From Thereva unica (lineage: Eukaryota; Arthropoda; Insecta; Diptera; Therevidae), in assembly GCA_949987705.1 (NCBI GenBank), contig OX465281.1, positions 136,262,876-136,326,875 of the forward strand: DNA of 64,000 bases, in the 5' to 3' direction. A program made the position numbers and the translations under genes. The notes below the pieces were generated by a model, which was given only the letters and a program-made list of their open reading frames with translations, was not told the origin of the DNA and searched no databases. Of the stretch, positions 46,287 to 57,148 are shown one piece after another (position 1 is the first letter of the stretch; each line of letters begins with the position of its first letter).

Positions 46287-46355
46287 CCTTGTGGCAATGG
46301 TATCCTTACTTTTTCTTCGAGCATAAGCTCAAACATTCCCCGACTGTTACAATGG

Positions 46356-47164
46356 CGATTGTAAGACTCATACAGGTGTCGTCAACGCAAAGCCGTACGG
46401 GGCGACCAAAGTGCAAAAAAAAGAGTGCATTTGCCACGTACAAAAAAGAATAAGATCCCATTTGCGAAAAGTGAGAAAAGAAAAAAAGTTGGGTGGAAAA
46501 GGAAAATTGACGACTAATCTGATCAAAGAACTAACAAGGTACTATGGTTTGGCAATAAGACGGAATGCGACTAATTGGAAAGACATGAAAAACTCTATTT
46601 GGGCTACGTACTACCACAAAATTTCCACAGATAAAAAACCACAGCATAAATATTGTTCGGAAGATTGGTGTTCATACAAGATAGCAAAAAAAAAACAAAA
46701 CTCTGAAAACCTACAAACACAAAGCTCCACTTTACAACGACGTTGAAAAGGCTATTCATCCCATTTATGAACTTCTTACATCGAATGATCTTCTGGAAAA
46801 GTGTGAGGGGGGATTCACACAAAACAATAACGAGAGTTTGAACTCGGTTATTTGGACTATGGCGCCGAAAACGTCTTTCTGTGGCAAAAGAACAGTCGAT
46901 ATTGCAGCCGGTGTTGCAGCTAGTACATTCAATGACGGGTACACGAAAATCATATTAATGATGCAACTGCTCAACATGACTATTGGATCACGTGCGTACC
47001 AATACTGCAGGCAGGTCGACGAACGACGCATCGGTCGCGCTGAGAATCGGGCTGAACAATCGACTATAGAGACCAGGAAAAGGCGCAAAGAGGAGCGAAT
47101 GAAGGAAGACAAAGCCTTTAAGCGTCAGGAAGGTGCACTTTATGGTGCAGGAACAGCAGACTGA
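46356..47164 (+). pseudogene. Transposase, C-terminal part (PF20700-like)
   Basis: Directly continues the frame broken at 33717: DCKTHTGVV supplies the second catalytic Asp, followed by ECICHVQKRIRSHLRKV, a hallmark stretch of the family. After a frameshift in an A run (about 46684-46693), FTQNNNESLNSVIWTMAPK supplies the Glu. A basic, coiled tail ends at 47164. So the D-D-E set is present in the remains, but the gene is inactivated by the LTR insertion and the A-run slip. Confidence 0.8.
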
Positions 47165-47437
47165 TGGTAAGATTCAAACGCGAGCAGTAACGTACGCTAA
47201 ACGTGCAGCGTTTTGTACGCCACACTTTGACAGCCGTTTTCTCGAATCCATGGATTTCAAACTGGCTGCACACTTTCCTCGGAATCTACTCGGCCAAATG
47301 ACTTGAAATTTTGACAGAATGTTCATAAAAGCACTCTCTACGACCTAGCGTAGCCGTTTTTTGATTGGTTTATTTGTTCCAAAATGGCGGCTATTTATTG
47401 TTAAAAATTCTCAAAAAAATCGACTTTTTTACTTTAA

Positions 47438-47753
47438 TGGTGCGTCCACACTACGCGGTCTTAGGTCATACGCGCTTTTGCCTCTTTTTTTCATATAGAG
47501 TTTAATGGCTTTTTTTGTGATATTTTTAATGGCAAAGGCAGCACGACCAAACGGCACGGACAAAAGGCTGTGCTTAAAAAGGTACATTTTACGTCCACAC
47601 AATACGGGCTTTTCAGAAACGCGTACGGCCTTTCATATGAAAATTGATTTGTTTTCTCAATTTGCTCACGATTTAAAGCTCATGCGCGCTTTTGGCTGAG
47701 GCCGTATAGCGAAAAGCGCGTGGGATTCAAGTCCGCATAGTGTGGACGGCCCA
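47438..47753. mobile_element. 316-bp MITE, TAA duplication
   Basis: The TIRs are TGGTGCGTCCACACTACGCGG and the near-complement CCGCATAGTGTGGACGGCCCA. TAA is duplicated (47435-47437 and 47754-47756). GCGCTTTT/AAAAGCGC lies just inside. A three-base TWA-type duplication suggests PIF/Harbinger. Inserted in the 3' flank of the PF20700-like transposase. Confidence 0.75.
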
Positions 47754-48200
47754 TAAGTGGCTGTTTTATCAAATTGATTAGATGAAATAAAAATCGGCTA
47801 CACTAGGTCGTAGACAATGTATTTAAGATTAACTTGCTTTAATTGGAATCCATTTTTATTGTTTCAGGTCCCCGTGGTATGTGCAGCCAGCGAAAAGGTG
47901 CATGCGCGAGGATTTGTTAAACAAATATAGTTTGTTAAAACTTTTTCGACTTTGTTGACGTGTAAAAGTAAAGTTTAATAGTTGTTTTAATAAATAAAAA
48001 AAGTTTCATTTGTTTTTAAAAAGTATTGTTTACAATATTGAACTTTTAATTTAACGTAAAATCGTGCCTATTCAAGGTGTTGTCCCCCCTTAACGTCTCT
48101 CAACGCGAACGTACACGAATTTCTTTTTCGTAAAAGTATCGAAGTTTAAAGTTAAAACTTGAATTTCTTGTTACGCGAAAGTGAATACGTTGTGAACAAT

Positions 48201-48975
48201 ATGAGTGTACAGGCTAATGGAATTAATAGTGATGAGATTATTAATGAAAATAGTGGACATATCAATGCTTCTGCAGTTAAACTACCAACCTTCTGATCCC
48301 CTTGTCCAGAAGCATGGTTTGTCATGCAGAAAGCCATTTTTCTTCCAAACACATTAGGCAGGATGAAACAAAATATGAACATATTATACAATCTTTACCT
48401 CTGGATGTTATTATGAATATGTTAGATGTTATCCAAAATCCACTTCAAGAAAATAAATATGAAACATTGAAGAGAACCCTCATTCAACGATTCACCGAAT
48501 CAGAAGAAAAGAAATTGGAGCAACTTCTTTGTAATACGGAAATGGTAGATAAAAGGCCATCTAAATTTTATAGGTCGATGGAAATTCTTGCTGGAACGTC
48601 TTCTAACATAAGAAAAGATTTGATTAAGAAACTTTGGATGCGAAAACTGCCATCTAATATCAACATTGCATTGATGTCTTCTGGAAATCAGAACATCCAA
48701 GATCTTCAAATTCTCGCTGACAAAATTTTCGACGTTTCCAGGATTCAATATATTTCTTCAATCAATAACAATCCATCAAACCCTTTTTCAAATAAGGAAT
48801 GTATTAATATTATATGGAAAAGATAATTTTTTTAGAAAATAAAATTGAAAATTTATCGAATTTAGTGAGAAAACTCACAATTAATAAAAATGATAATTTT
48901 TATCGCAAATCTAGGTCCAGGAGCAGAAGCTCTTCAAGACAAAACTTTAATGATAATAATAATAAACATTTGTGC
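48201..48975 (+). pseudogene. gag: Gag of Mag/CsRn1-type gypsy element
   Basis: The ATG at 48201 opens a short frame to LPTF with a TGA at 48295. After a frameshift the capsid is open from 48302: SHFSSKHIRQDETKYEHIIQ, NKYETLKRTLIQRFTESEEK, DKRPSKFYRSMEILAGTSSN and KLWMRKLPSNINIALM are the usual order in Mag/CsRn1 gag. A second shift near 48826 leads to an Arg/Ser-rich patch (SRSRSRSSSRQN) and the start of a zinc knuckle (CWLHFKF), where homology stops near 48975. Pol is missing. The primer site and LTR of the same element are at 31254-31718, on the other side of the TTAA transposon. Confidence 0.75.
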
Positions 48976-49410
48976 TGGTTGCACTTCAAATTCGAGGTCA
49001 ATTCCTTTAATTATGGAAGATCTTGTGGTGAAATTAATCGGTATGTACACATTATAATTTTGCTGCTTCAGGGTTTCGTTTTGTTCAGGGTTTCGTTGGC
49101 AACGTGGGCTCTGATTGTTTCCACAATGACGGTATTTCTGCTCTGCTGTTATTTCATTGATGTATGCTTTATACTCGTCGAAAATTTGTGCTATTTCCTT
49201 ACCGATTTTAATTCTGCTAATTGGTGTTCCGCTATTTGATTTCACTATATCTTTAAATATTCCCGGATCAATCAATTCGGGATAGAGGTTTATAATGACA
49301 TCTGAACCAGATGACATTATGGGTTTTAATAATAATAACTCTGCACTTTTTACACTTGCGTTTCGTTTCCTTTCACTTTGAAGTTCTTCGGGGAACTGAT
49401 TCTTATTTTA
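48976..49410 (-). pseudogene. Unrecognised open frame
   Basis: A minus-strand frame open from about 49402 to 48976, with an internal ATG at 49317 (MSSGSDVIINLYPELIDPGI). It is charged and rich in Ile/Asn, with KYRHCGNNQ in the middle. I do not recognise it. It is cut on one side by the gypsy gag remnant and on the other by a Helitron end, so it may be the fragment of a retroelement ORF. Codon content looks natural and not low-complexity. Confidence 0.35.
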
Positions 49411-49413
49411 TTA

Positions 49414-50264
49414 CTAGCAAAAACCCGCGTGCGTGCAACGCCTTTTAATAAACAAAATTATTTGTGCATAGTCCGGAATAAGAAAAGGGTATAATGAAAC
49501 AAAGAACAAATCTGCAAGACATGATTTTGTATATATAAAAAACTTTAGAGTTGACTTTAAAAATATGTTACCTGCAACTTTTTTTAAAATTCGAGGTTAA
49601 TCATCGGAAAACTGTTATACTACGTGCACAAGAGATACCTAGCCAATTTTGTTCAGAATATGTCTTGTGCGCGTAGATTTTGGTTAACAATGGCATAGCA
49701 CTGGTTAACAATCCACTCTAACGCTTGTTTTTAAACGATGTTAGATGTTTCACTTGTAAGTATTACAATGTTTGTGGCATTACTGAGTTGAATTGATATT
49801 TTCGGAATCGTCATAAATGTCGCTCATCGAAATTTCCTCGTCTATTACGAACTTTCAAACAACATCTAGCCGCTCACTGTCATCATTCTCATTAATCTCA
49901 GAACATTTTCTATTGTACTCGTATATCTTATGTTGAGTAGAATAGTACTGAATTCTGCGTTTTCCGATTACGTTCTCATCTTTTGCTAAATGTGATCATT
50001 TCAGACATGCATCAATATCATCGGCTCACATATATTTGTCCGGACAGCCGGCAACATTTGCCCGGAATCTATGCCAATAAAACAGTTACTCCCCAAAATA
50101 ATTGGTTTTTACATCTTAAATCTCGCGGTGTTCTGTTAATAGATAATATGTTTGGCTTAGTACACTCATCGCATTCCCAGACAGCCATTATGCCGTCTTG
50201 TAAAACTTTAGATTTTTTCCACGCAGGTTATATTATATTTTTTCCACGCAGGTTATATATATTA
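49414..50264 (-). mobile_element. Helitron 3' end and unassigned interior
   Basis: On the minus strand the sequence ends GGCGTTGCACGCACGCGGGT, then TTTTGCTAG (49414-49417), the same terminal form as 1532-4632. The following 800 bases are diverged and I cannot find a 5' terminus before the next Helitron end at 50265. CCACGCAGGTTATAT is duplicated at 50219 and 50244. Confidence 0.5.
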
Positions 50265-50678
50265 CTAGAATAAACCCCGCGTGCCTTGCAACGCCTTTAA
50301 ATAAAAACTGTTTATTACGTGCAATGTTTTCCTTCTCCCTTCAAAAAAAAGTCAGCTGTTATTATCCCTAAAAAGGGTTTATTATAGTGCATTTTTTTAA
50401 TCAATATGGTAAACAAATTGCTGCGTATATCACCTGTGCTCAACAAATCTGCTAGTTTTGAAGCAGAAATTGGCATGTATGTATATGTCATCAAGAGAGG
50501 TGACATTTTAGGGTTTGACGAACGTTCGTTCAGTTTGTTCGCCTATTTACGTGGGTGCAAGAAATTATGAAGCAATCACAAATGAATATTAAATAAAGTG
50601 AATTTCGAGTCATTCATTTCTTCGTGATTATTGGGATGCACGTCAAAATTTCAGCCCTTCAACTGAATTAGCTCATTC
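50265..50678 (-). mobile_element. Helitron 3' portion, same family as 1532-4632
   Basis: Reverse-complement copy of 4280-4632: shared phrases include GCGTGCCTTGCAACGCC, AGTCAGCTGTTATTATCCCT and TTTAGGGTTTGACGAACGTT. It ends in CTAG (50265-50268) with T beyond. It breaks off inside the 118-bp repeat unit at about 50678, where BEL/Pao-related sequence starts. Confidence 0.75.
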
Positions 50679-51684
50679 AGCAGTTCAGAATTAGCAATTT
50701 AATTTCTGACTCAATAACAAGGTGCCTGAAGGGTGTGATTCAATAAAAAGATAACTTTTTCCACTAATCAAATTACTATTTATTTTCAATCAATTATTAG
50801 ATTTTCTCAAACATAAATTCAATAAAATTCAACCTTTGATTTACAAATTACCAAAAATATTTTAGTTCAATCTTAAATTCGTTATTAATTCGTGATTTAT
50901 TACTTGAAAATTCGTAAATTATTCTTTATTTGTTTTGTAAATAAGAATTACCAAAATATTGCTTGCTCTAGAAGCTTAAATTGATAACGCCACTTATCTG
51001 TCAGATGACGATTGATGTTTCGCCTGATGTGTTCTGCAATTAGAACAGCCAGGAATAACCTTTGTGGTGCTGCACTCCGGTCTCGTTCTTGGAAATCGCT
51101 TGGGATTTGCTTGCTGCCTGGTTGCTGCTTGCTGCCGTGGTTGTTGCTTGCTGGACTGCTTTGCCTTGTTTCTTCGCAAATTCGTCCCTTTGTGGTTGGT
51201 TAGAGTAACTGCTGAAATCAATTCTGGTGATTAAGTTACTGCTGTATTAAAGATTTCAAAACTGTCTTTAATTCGGGCTTTACTGGGAAAAGACCTCAAT
51301 TCTGTCTTTCCAGAATGCTAAGCTCGATACTTAGGCTTTGAAATTGCTTTATTGCTAAAACCTCAATACAGATTTTATCTTCTAGTTCAAGACTCTAGAA
51401 AGATTAAAAGCAATTCTGATTTAACGCCGTCTGTGCGTCGGTATTTATTTCTGGCTATCCTTTTGCAGGTGGCTTCGTTCACGGTATACAGAAATAAGGT
51501 AATGTAAAAGTGACTGACAGCTTCTAATGTCATTTTGTTGATGACGTCACTGGGCGCTCAAAAGTGAATTTTATTCCAGTAAGCAAAATTTGTTGTGCAA
51601 TTAATATTGAGAATTTAGTGTATTATTGAATTAATAAGTACTGAATATTAAGAATTTAGTTAATTAGTGAATTAATAAGTGAAA

Positions 51685-54379
51685 ATGGGTGGGTGTAATG
51701 TGTTGAACTGTAAAAACAATATGAGAAAAAAACATGACTCAAAAATAGTGAGATATTTTCGGTTTTCCAAAGAAGAAAATGTATGTGAAAAGTGGCTCAA
51801 GGTTTGTGAGAAAAATATTAAAAACATTAATAACGCCAGAATATGCTCTGATCACTTCGTAGAGGAGGATTATAGTCTAAGAGATGTCCTATTACATACC
51901 GATATATCTAAAAGAAGACTAAAGACAGACGCTGCTCCTAGCGAAAACCTGCTTTCTTCCAGCGAACCTTCCGCAAGGGAAGACAGGATGTGTAAGAGGA
52001 CCCAAAAGAAAATTGTCCATGAAGCTATTGTAGAATATGAAGAGTAAGCTTATACAAATGTTTTATATGGTGGTTAAAAAGTTGCTTTTTCAGAATTCAA
52101 ACCCTCTTGGCAGTGGATCCTTCAAATAACAGCAATAGTATAGCGACTGAAGAATACGTTAACACCCCAGGTGTTGCTACACAGACACGGTAAATATAAC
52201 AATTTATGATGAATATTTTATTATTGTAGTAACATATTGATTATAATTCTTGTAGGGGAGACTTAGAAACCTGTTTTATACACGAAATTGGAGTTTTGAA
52301 GAAGCGTTTGAAAAAACAGACGAATGAAAACATGCTATTAAAAAAGCAGCTACAGGAAGAAAGGGAATTTGGTAAGAATATCAGAAGTCTATTTACAGAA
52401 GCCCAGATTAAAAAAATTAAAAATCCGCAAAGTAAAGTTAATTGGTCTTCAGATGATATTGCAAATGCAATATCTTTGTACTCTGCCGGAGCAAAAAGCT
52501 ATCGGCTTCTACGAGCACGGGGACATCCTTTGCCCTCAGTATCAACTTTAAAAAAATGGGCAGCTAAACTAAAGATGGACTCAGGAATATTAAAGTGTGT
52601 TTTAAATCTGCTTAGAACTTGTAATTATAGCGAAAAAGAGCGAGTGTGTGTGTTGAGTTTTGATGAGATGAAAGTTAAAAGTAATTACAAATATGACCGG
52701 TCTGCCGATATTGTTTTAAAGCCGGCTAAATACGTCCAGGTTGCAATGATTCGGGGCTTGTACAAGAATTGGAAACAAGTCATATATTATAGTTTCGATT
52801 GTGCAATGACTGCTACTATCATTGCACATATCATTAAATCTTTAAAGAATATTAATTATAGTGTTGTTGCTATTGTGTGTGACATGGGTCCTACAAATGT
52901 TGGCCTCTGGAGGGAACTAAATATAAATCGGGAAAATCCGTTTTTTTCTATAAACGGTCAAAAAGTGTTTGCTTTTGCGGACACTCCACATTTAATGAAG
53001 TTAGTGCGAAATCACTTCATAGATCAAGGGTTTATCATTGAAAATAAAAAAATTACCTCCAAACCGATTATAGAGTTACTGCAACTACAAGGAGAGTTAA
53101 ATATATGCCACAAAATTAGTGATACACATTTGGGTGTGAAAAATGCCGCCCGCCAAAAAGTGAAGTTTGCCGTTCGACTTTTTTCCAACACAGTATCTCA
53201 AGGTCTTAAAAGAGCAATAAGTTTGGGTAGAAGATGTTCCAAACTCTTTAGAAACAAGCGAGTTTGTTAAACTAGTGAACGATTGGTTCGATATTTTTAA
53301 TTCCTCCAATATTGTGAAAGACTCGAGAGATCGAACTCAGGCTTTTCAATCCACTAATGAAAAACAGCAGGCTATTTTAGCTTTAACCAACGAAAAAGTG
53401 GGTTTGTTAAGAGTTGGTAATAGAAGAACGCTTTTACCATTCCAAAAGGGTATTCTGCTAAATAATGCTTCTCTGACTGCATTATCGCAATATTTACAAG
53501 AAACTTATAATAATAAGTATATATTAACAAGAAGACTGCAACAGGATGACCTAGAACGGTTTTTTGGAACAATTCGTTCTAAAGGCGGACTCCACGATCA
53601 TCCCACAGGCTTAGAATTTAAATATAGATTAAGAATGTCTATTTTAGGTAACTTTTAACGAATTCTAAAATTTCGTTTCAATGTTGTGCCGTCTGTTTTA
53701 TAGTAGCGTAGATGTAGTAAATACTTACTAACTCTGTTATTAGCAAAGTAATACTAATATTAACAGGTCATTCAGGTCATTATTTATATAGCGTAATACT
53801 AAATATAGTTTTCATATAAATATATTAATTTTTCATTATTAATTCCCTTAAGGTCGTTCCGATAGCACCCAGCAACTAACATGCAGCAGCAATGTGCAAC
53901 AGTGTACGGACATCTTCGATGATTTTCAATTCACTGCACGCATTTTAAATCCATTCAGCGCAGCAAACGAAAATGTCCCAAACAACCAGGCACAACCAGA
54001 ACACCAAGAGCTACATTTATCGGAATTTGAGGAGGATTCGGTGGAATACATTGCTGGGTATATTATAAAAAAATTAAAACTCCAGGAAGAATGTGATGTA
54101 ACCAACACGTCGTTCACTTGGGTTGACCAGGTATCAGAAGGTGGCCTAAAAAAACCAAGGGCGGAGTTTCTACAAAAAATTTTAGAATTAGAATCTATAT
54201 TTAATAACCGCCATGGGCACAGTTTTAATTTAAAAGAAAAAATAATTCAAAATTGTTTACATTTCTCTCAACATGTTATGTTAGAAGACCCAGTAAAAAA
54301 TTATTTTTTAGAACACGTTTATATATTATGCCGTATTCACAATGTTAAAGTGCTAATTTTGCTATGTGCACAGTGTTGA
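51685..54379 (+). pseudogene. P-element transposase with THAP domain, 4 exons, one frameshift
   Basis: Inferred exons are 51685-52043, 52094-52189, 52256-53647 and 53853-54379, all with GT...AG introns that preserve frame. The start ATG at 51685 begins the THAP zinc finger MGGCNVLNCKN..., with CSDHF completing C2CH and LKTDAAPSE as the AVPTIF-like box (about residues 1-85). A Leu/Lys-rich coiled coil follows (LKKRLKKQTNENMLLKKQL), then the P catalytic core: VCVLSFDEMKVKSNYKYD (first Asp), VVAIVCDMGPTNVGLWREL (second Asp) and FADTPHLMKLVRNHF. After a one-base shift at about 53220-53232 it reads FVKLVNDWFDIFNS and RRLQQDDLERFFGTIRSKGG (likely Glu). The last exon has VEYIAGYIIKKL. Apart from the shift the gene looks complete. 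Confidence 0.88.
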
Positions 54380-55657
54380 AGTGAATTTTCGGACATAATG
54401 TCAATATCAGCTGTTACATTAAAAAAATATTCACTAAAGAAATTGCCAACAGAGTTCTCGGTCTTTACTAAAACTTAATTTGACCGGACTTTACTTAATT
54501 TTAAAATCAAATTTACTTAATTTTTAAGTAAAGTCGATAAAATTTGGCGAGATTTCTGTTAACTGAATTTTAGTTCAGACTATCTCTTTCGGAAAAAATA
54601 TGTAAGTGCTGCCATCTAATGAACCCGAATGAGAAAAAACGGAAAATTCGATTTTTATTAATTCAATTTTCACAAATTATGCACTCGCAAAGCTCTCAAA
54701 TGACTTTTGCCGCAATAATTTTTTTATTTTTAATATATTTTATGTTTTTCAATAGAAAATAAGTAACATAAATAACCTACTTTGGTACTATAATTCTTCT
54801 TGTTCATTAGTGTGAGAACCAGATGTCGCTTGCTTATTCCGAATTTCCGAAATTTGAGTGTTGAAGTTGAAGTAGCGGCAACTTTAACCGATGTTCTCAA
54901 ATTTTGACTTGAGATGGAAATCGAGAATTAGGCAGTGGAATGAGCGGGACGAAACATAAAATAAATCCACTTTCTCATTGTGCACGAGGCATTATGCCGG
55001 GTTCACAATGTTAAAGTGCTAATTTTGCTATGTGCACAGTGTTGAAGTGAATTTTCGGACACAATTTAAAAAATGTCAATATCAGCTGTTACATTAAAAA
55101 AATATTCACTAAAGAAATTGCCAACAGAATTCTCGATCTTTACTAAAACTTGATTTGACCGAACTTAACTTAATTTTAAAATCAAATTTACTTAATTTTT
55201 AAGTAAAGTCGATAAAATTTGGCGAGATTTCTGTTAACTGAATTTATCTCTTTCGGAAAAAATATCTAAGTGCTGCCATCTAATGAACCCGAATGAGAAA
55301 AAACGGAAAATTCGATTTTTATTAATTCAATTTTCACAAATTATGCACTCGCAAAACTCTCAAATGACTTTTGCCGCAATAATTTTTTTATTTTTAATAT
55401 ATTTTATGTTTTTCAATAGAAAATAAGTAACATAAATAACCTACTTTTATACTATAATTCTTCTTGTTCATTAGTGTGAGAACCAGATGTCACTTGCTTA
55501 TTCCGAATTTCCGAAATTTGAGTGTTAAAGTTGAAGTAGAGCCAACTTTAACCGATGTTCTCAAATTTTGACTTGAGATGGAAATAGAGAATTAGGCAGT
55601 GGAATGAGCGGGACGAAACATAAAATAAATCCACTTTCTCATTGTGCACGAGGCATT
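54326..55657. repeat. 666-bp tandem duplication in P element 3' region
   Basis: The stretch GTTAAAGTGCTAATTTTGCT...GTGCACGAGGCATTA occurs at 54330-54994 and again from 54996 to 55657 with few differences. Copy 1 includes the last codons and stop of the transposase; copy 2 repeats them out of context. Confidence 0.9.
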
Positions 55658-55930
55658 AGGCTTAAGACATTAAACAAAAATATTGTTACTGTATCGAGAA
55701 CGAAAAAAAGAAAATTAATAAAAACTTTTACATAAAATGTGTACAATTTCTAATTATTTTCCTTATATCATTCATTCAAATATAAAACAAATTTTCCTTT
55801 TGAAGAAAGATAAAAAATCAATCGCCAATTAGAATTTTTCTGTATATGGATTTGAGCGCCGTGTGACGTCAGCACCAAAATGACATTTCTCTTTTACATT
55901 ACCTTGTTTCTGTATACCGTGGCTTCGTTC

Positions 55931-56600
55931 TCGAAGTACATAATTTCGTGTTTATGTACTAGATCTGCGTGCGATGTCCGATCAGCTGTTCTTGTTTATC
56001 TTGCTGATGTCAAATGGAGGCGCCTTTCTGGTAAGTATTTTTATCCTTGTTTTTTTTAATTTATGTATTAATTTTAGTTTATATTTTAGGTTGTTTTTAC
56101 TCTGGATTTAGTGGAGGATGGAAGAGGAGGAGTTTGCGACATTATATTGTGGTTGACAGGTGAGTATTTTTTGTGGAACCGGTTTGTAATTTTCATTAAT
56201 CTTTTTGGCATTTTCTTGGATGGATTTTCTTGTTGGATTTTCATCGCCTTGGGCTTTGAAAAAAGGTAAGAACTTATATATAGTTCAATATTTGTATTTT
56301 ACTAACTATTTTCTATTTCCAGGTACGAATTTCTAGTTGTTTTTTGTTGTGTAGTGACGTCCTTTAACTTGTGTGTTTTTGTTTGTATTTTTATAGTAAT
56401 AAATAGTTAAAGGAAAAACAATATTCATTTGTGTTTTTTACTTGTTTTTTCCCTTATTATTTTATTTCGTTTTCAGGGTTTTCTTTTTTTTGCAGGTTTT
56501 TGACTTTTAAAAATAAAATGAAGAAAATAGTGAATTTTGTGGTTTTATTTTATATTCCTTGTTCCTTGGTTTTTATTTTCAGTGTCGCCGGAACATTCTC
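55931..56600 (-). other. BEL/Pao LTR U3 side
   Basis: Continuation of the LTR beyond the P element; no separate gene. GT- and AG-rich plus-strand phrases here (TGGTAAGTATTT, GGTGAGTATTT) resemble splice donors but no coding flanks them. Confidence 0.4.
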
Positions 56601-57148
56601 CCCGCCTTGAAGCGTTAAGCTTCAAAAAAAAAGTGTTTCGAGGAGGCTGATTAAGACGGTTTTGTTTTCCGGCGGAAATGCCATTGTGGTGTTTTTTCTT
56701 TAGGGTTCGTCGCTGGTTGGCGAAAACACTGCATACCTTTGCAGTTATGACGTCCTACTGCGTTTCGTGTGTTCATTAATTTCCACCACTTTAGGGCTGC
56801 TTGTATTTCTAGGGACTCTACGTAGCTCGTTTGGGTATGGCAGGATGTTGATTTCGATGCCTTTAGCCAGTGTCGACAATATACTGTCACTCGTTGCAAT
56901 TTCGTCAATGAAGAGTATCTGTTGGTCTAGTCGTTATTAGAGGAATCTACTTCGACCTGCATACTGGAGATGGTTTTTCGGAATCCTATTGTGGTGTCTT
57001 TGATTTTCTTCCGTTTGGGCCAGTGCTTCTTTGACTGTTGGAGCCAGTGCGGACCTGTCCACCATAACTTATCTGGTTTCAATTCACTCGGTGATAGTCC
57101 TCTTGTGGCGCAGTCGGCAGGGTTGTCTTCTGTTCTAACATGATTCCA

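Larger units (their letters stand above)
33722..46351 (+). mobile_element. LARD-like LTR retrotransposon with 2.4-kb LTRs, no coding
   Basis: A 2,437-bp LTR at 33722-36158 recurs at 40839-46351 (2,444 bp after removing the nested Transib and its duplication). Both begin TGTAACGGTCGGCAATGTCC and end CCCGACTGTTACA. A 4-bp ATGG duplication flanks the element (33718-33721 and 46352-46355). A tRNA-Lys-type primer site follows the 5' LTR. The 4.7-kb internal region has no gag or pol trace, which is the definition of a large retrotransposon derivative (LARD), so it would depend on proteins of an autonomous relative. No clear polypurine tract before 40839. It splits the PF20700-like transposase. Confidence 0.85.
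40839..46351 (+). repeat. 3' LTR of LARD-like element, split by Transib
   Basis: Left part 40839-43222, right part 46292-46351; the break falls in the phrase GGCCCCTTGTGGCAATGG, intact in the 5' LTR at about 36091. CCTTG is duplicated at the break. Confidence 0.9.
32116..48089 (+). mobile_element. TTAA-type DNA transposon (Kolobok-like), with nested insertions
   Basis: The left end GGGGGGACAACCCCTTGAAT and the reverse complement of the right end, GGGGGGACAACACCTTGAAT, differ at one base. TTAA flanks both (32112-32115 and 48090-48093). Without nested insertions the element is about 3.0 kb and encodes one transposase on the plus strand, split at 33717/46356. A TTAA target is known for piggyBac and Kolobok; the protein is not piggyBac-like, so Kolobok or a related lineage is inferred. 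It sits in the leader of the gypsy element whose primer site is at 31707 and whose gag is at 48201. Confidence 0.75.
51481..55920 (+). mobile_element. P-superfamily transposon, 4.44 kb
   Basis: The terminal inverted repeats of 30 bp (51481-51510 and 55891-55920) open ACGGTATACAGAAA and differ at one base. Further inverted blocks follow inside (ATGTCATTTTG, TGACGTCAC, GGCGCTCA at each end). The flanking direct repeat is GGCTTCGTTC (51471-51480 and 55921-55930), 10 bp, whereas P elements usually duplicate 8. It contains a THAP-P transposase gene on the plus strand and a 0.66-kb tandem duplication at its 3' side. Confidence 0.9.
50679..56598 (-). repeat. Probable BEL/Pao LTR, split by a P element
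   Basis: On the minus strand a purine tract GGCGGGGAGAA (about 56600-56612) is followed by TGTTCCGGCGACACTG, a typical BEL/Pao 3' LTR start. The LTR continues to 55931, is interrupted by the P element, and continues from 51480 downwards with a TATA-like AAATAAATACCGACGC. The far end is uncertain (somewhere between 51200 and 50680). The region 50680-51230 contains a 75-codon minus frame, Gln/Arg-rich, that I do not recognise. Confidence 0.5.

Noticed and set aside
50994..51221. Gln/Arg-rich minus-strand frame of 75 codons
   Set aside because: Compositionally biased, no domain, within a probable LTR or leader; not called as a gene.
57109..57126. TGGCGCAGTCGGCAGG resembling the primer-binding site seen at 63925
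   Set aside because: It is the reverse strand of the BEL/Pao coding motif NPADCATRG; coincidence.
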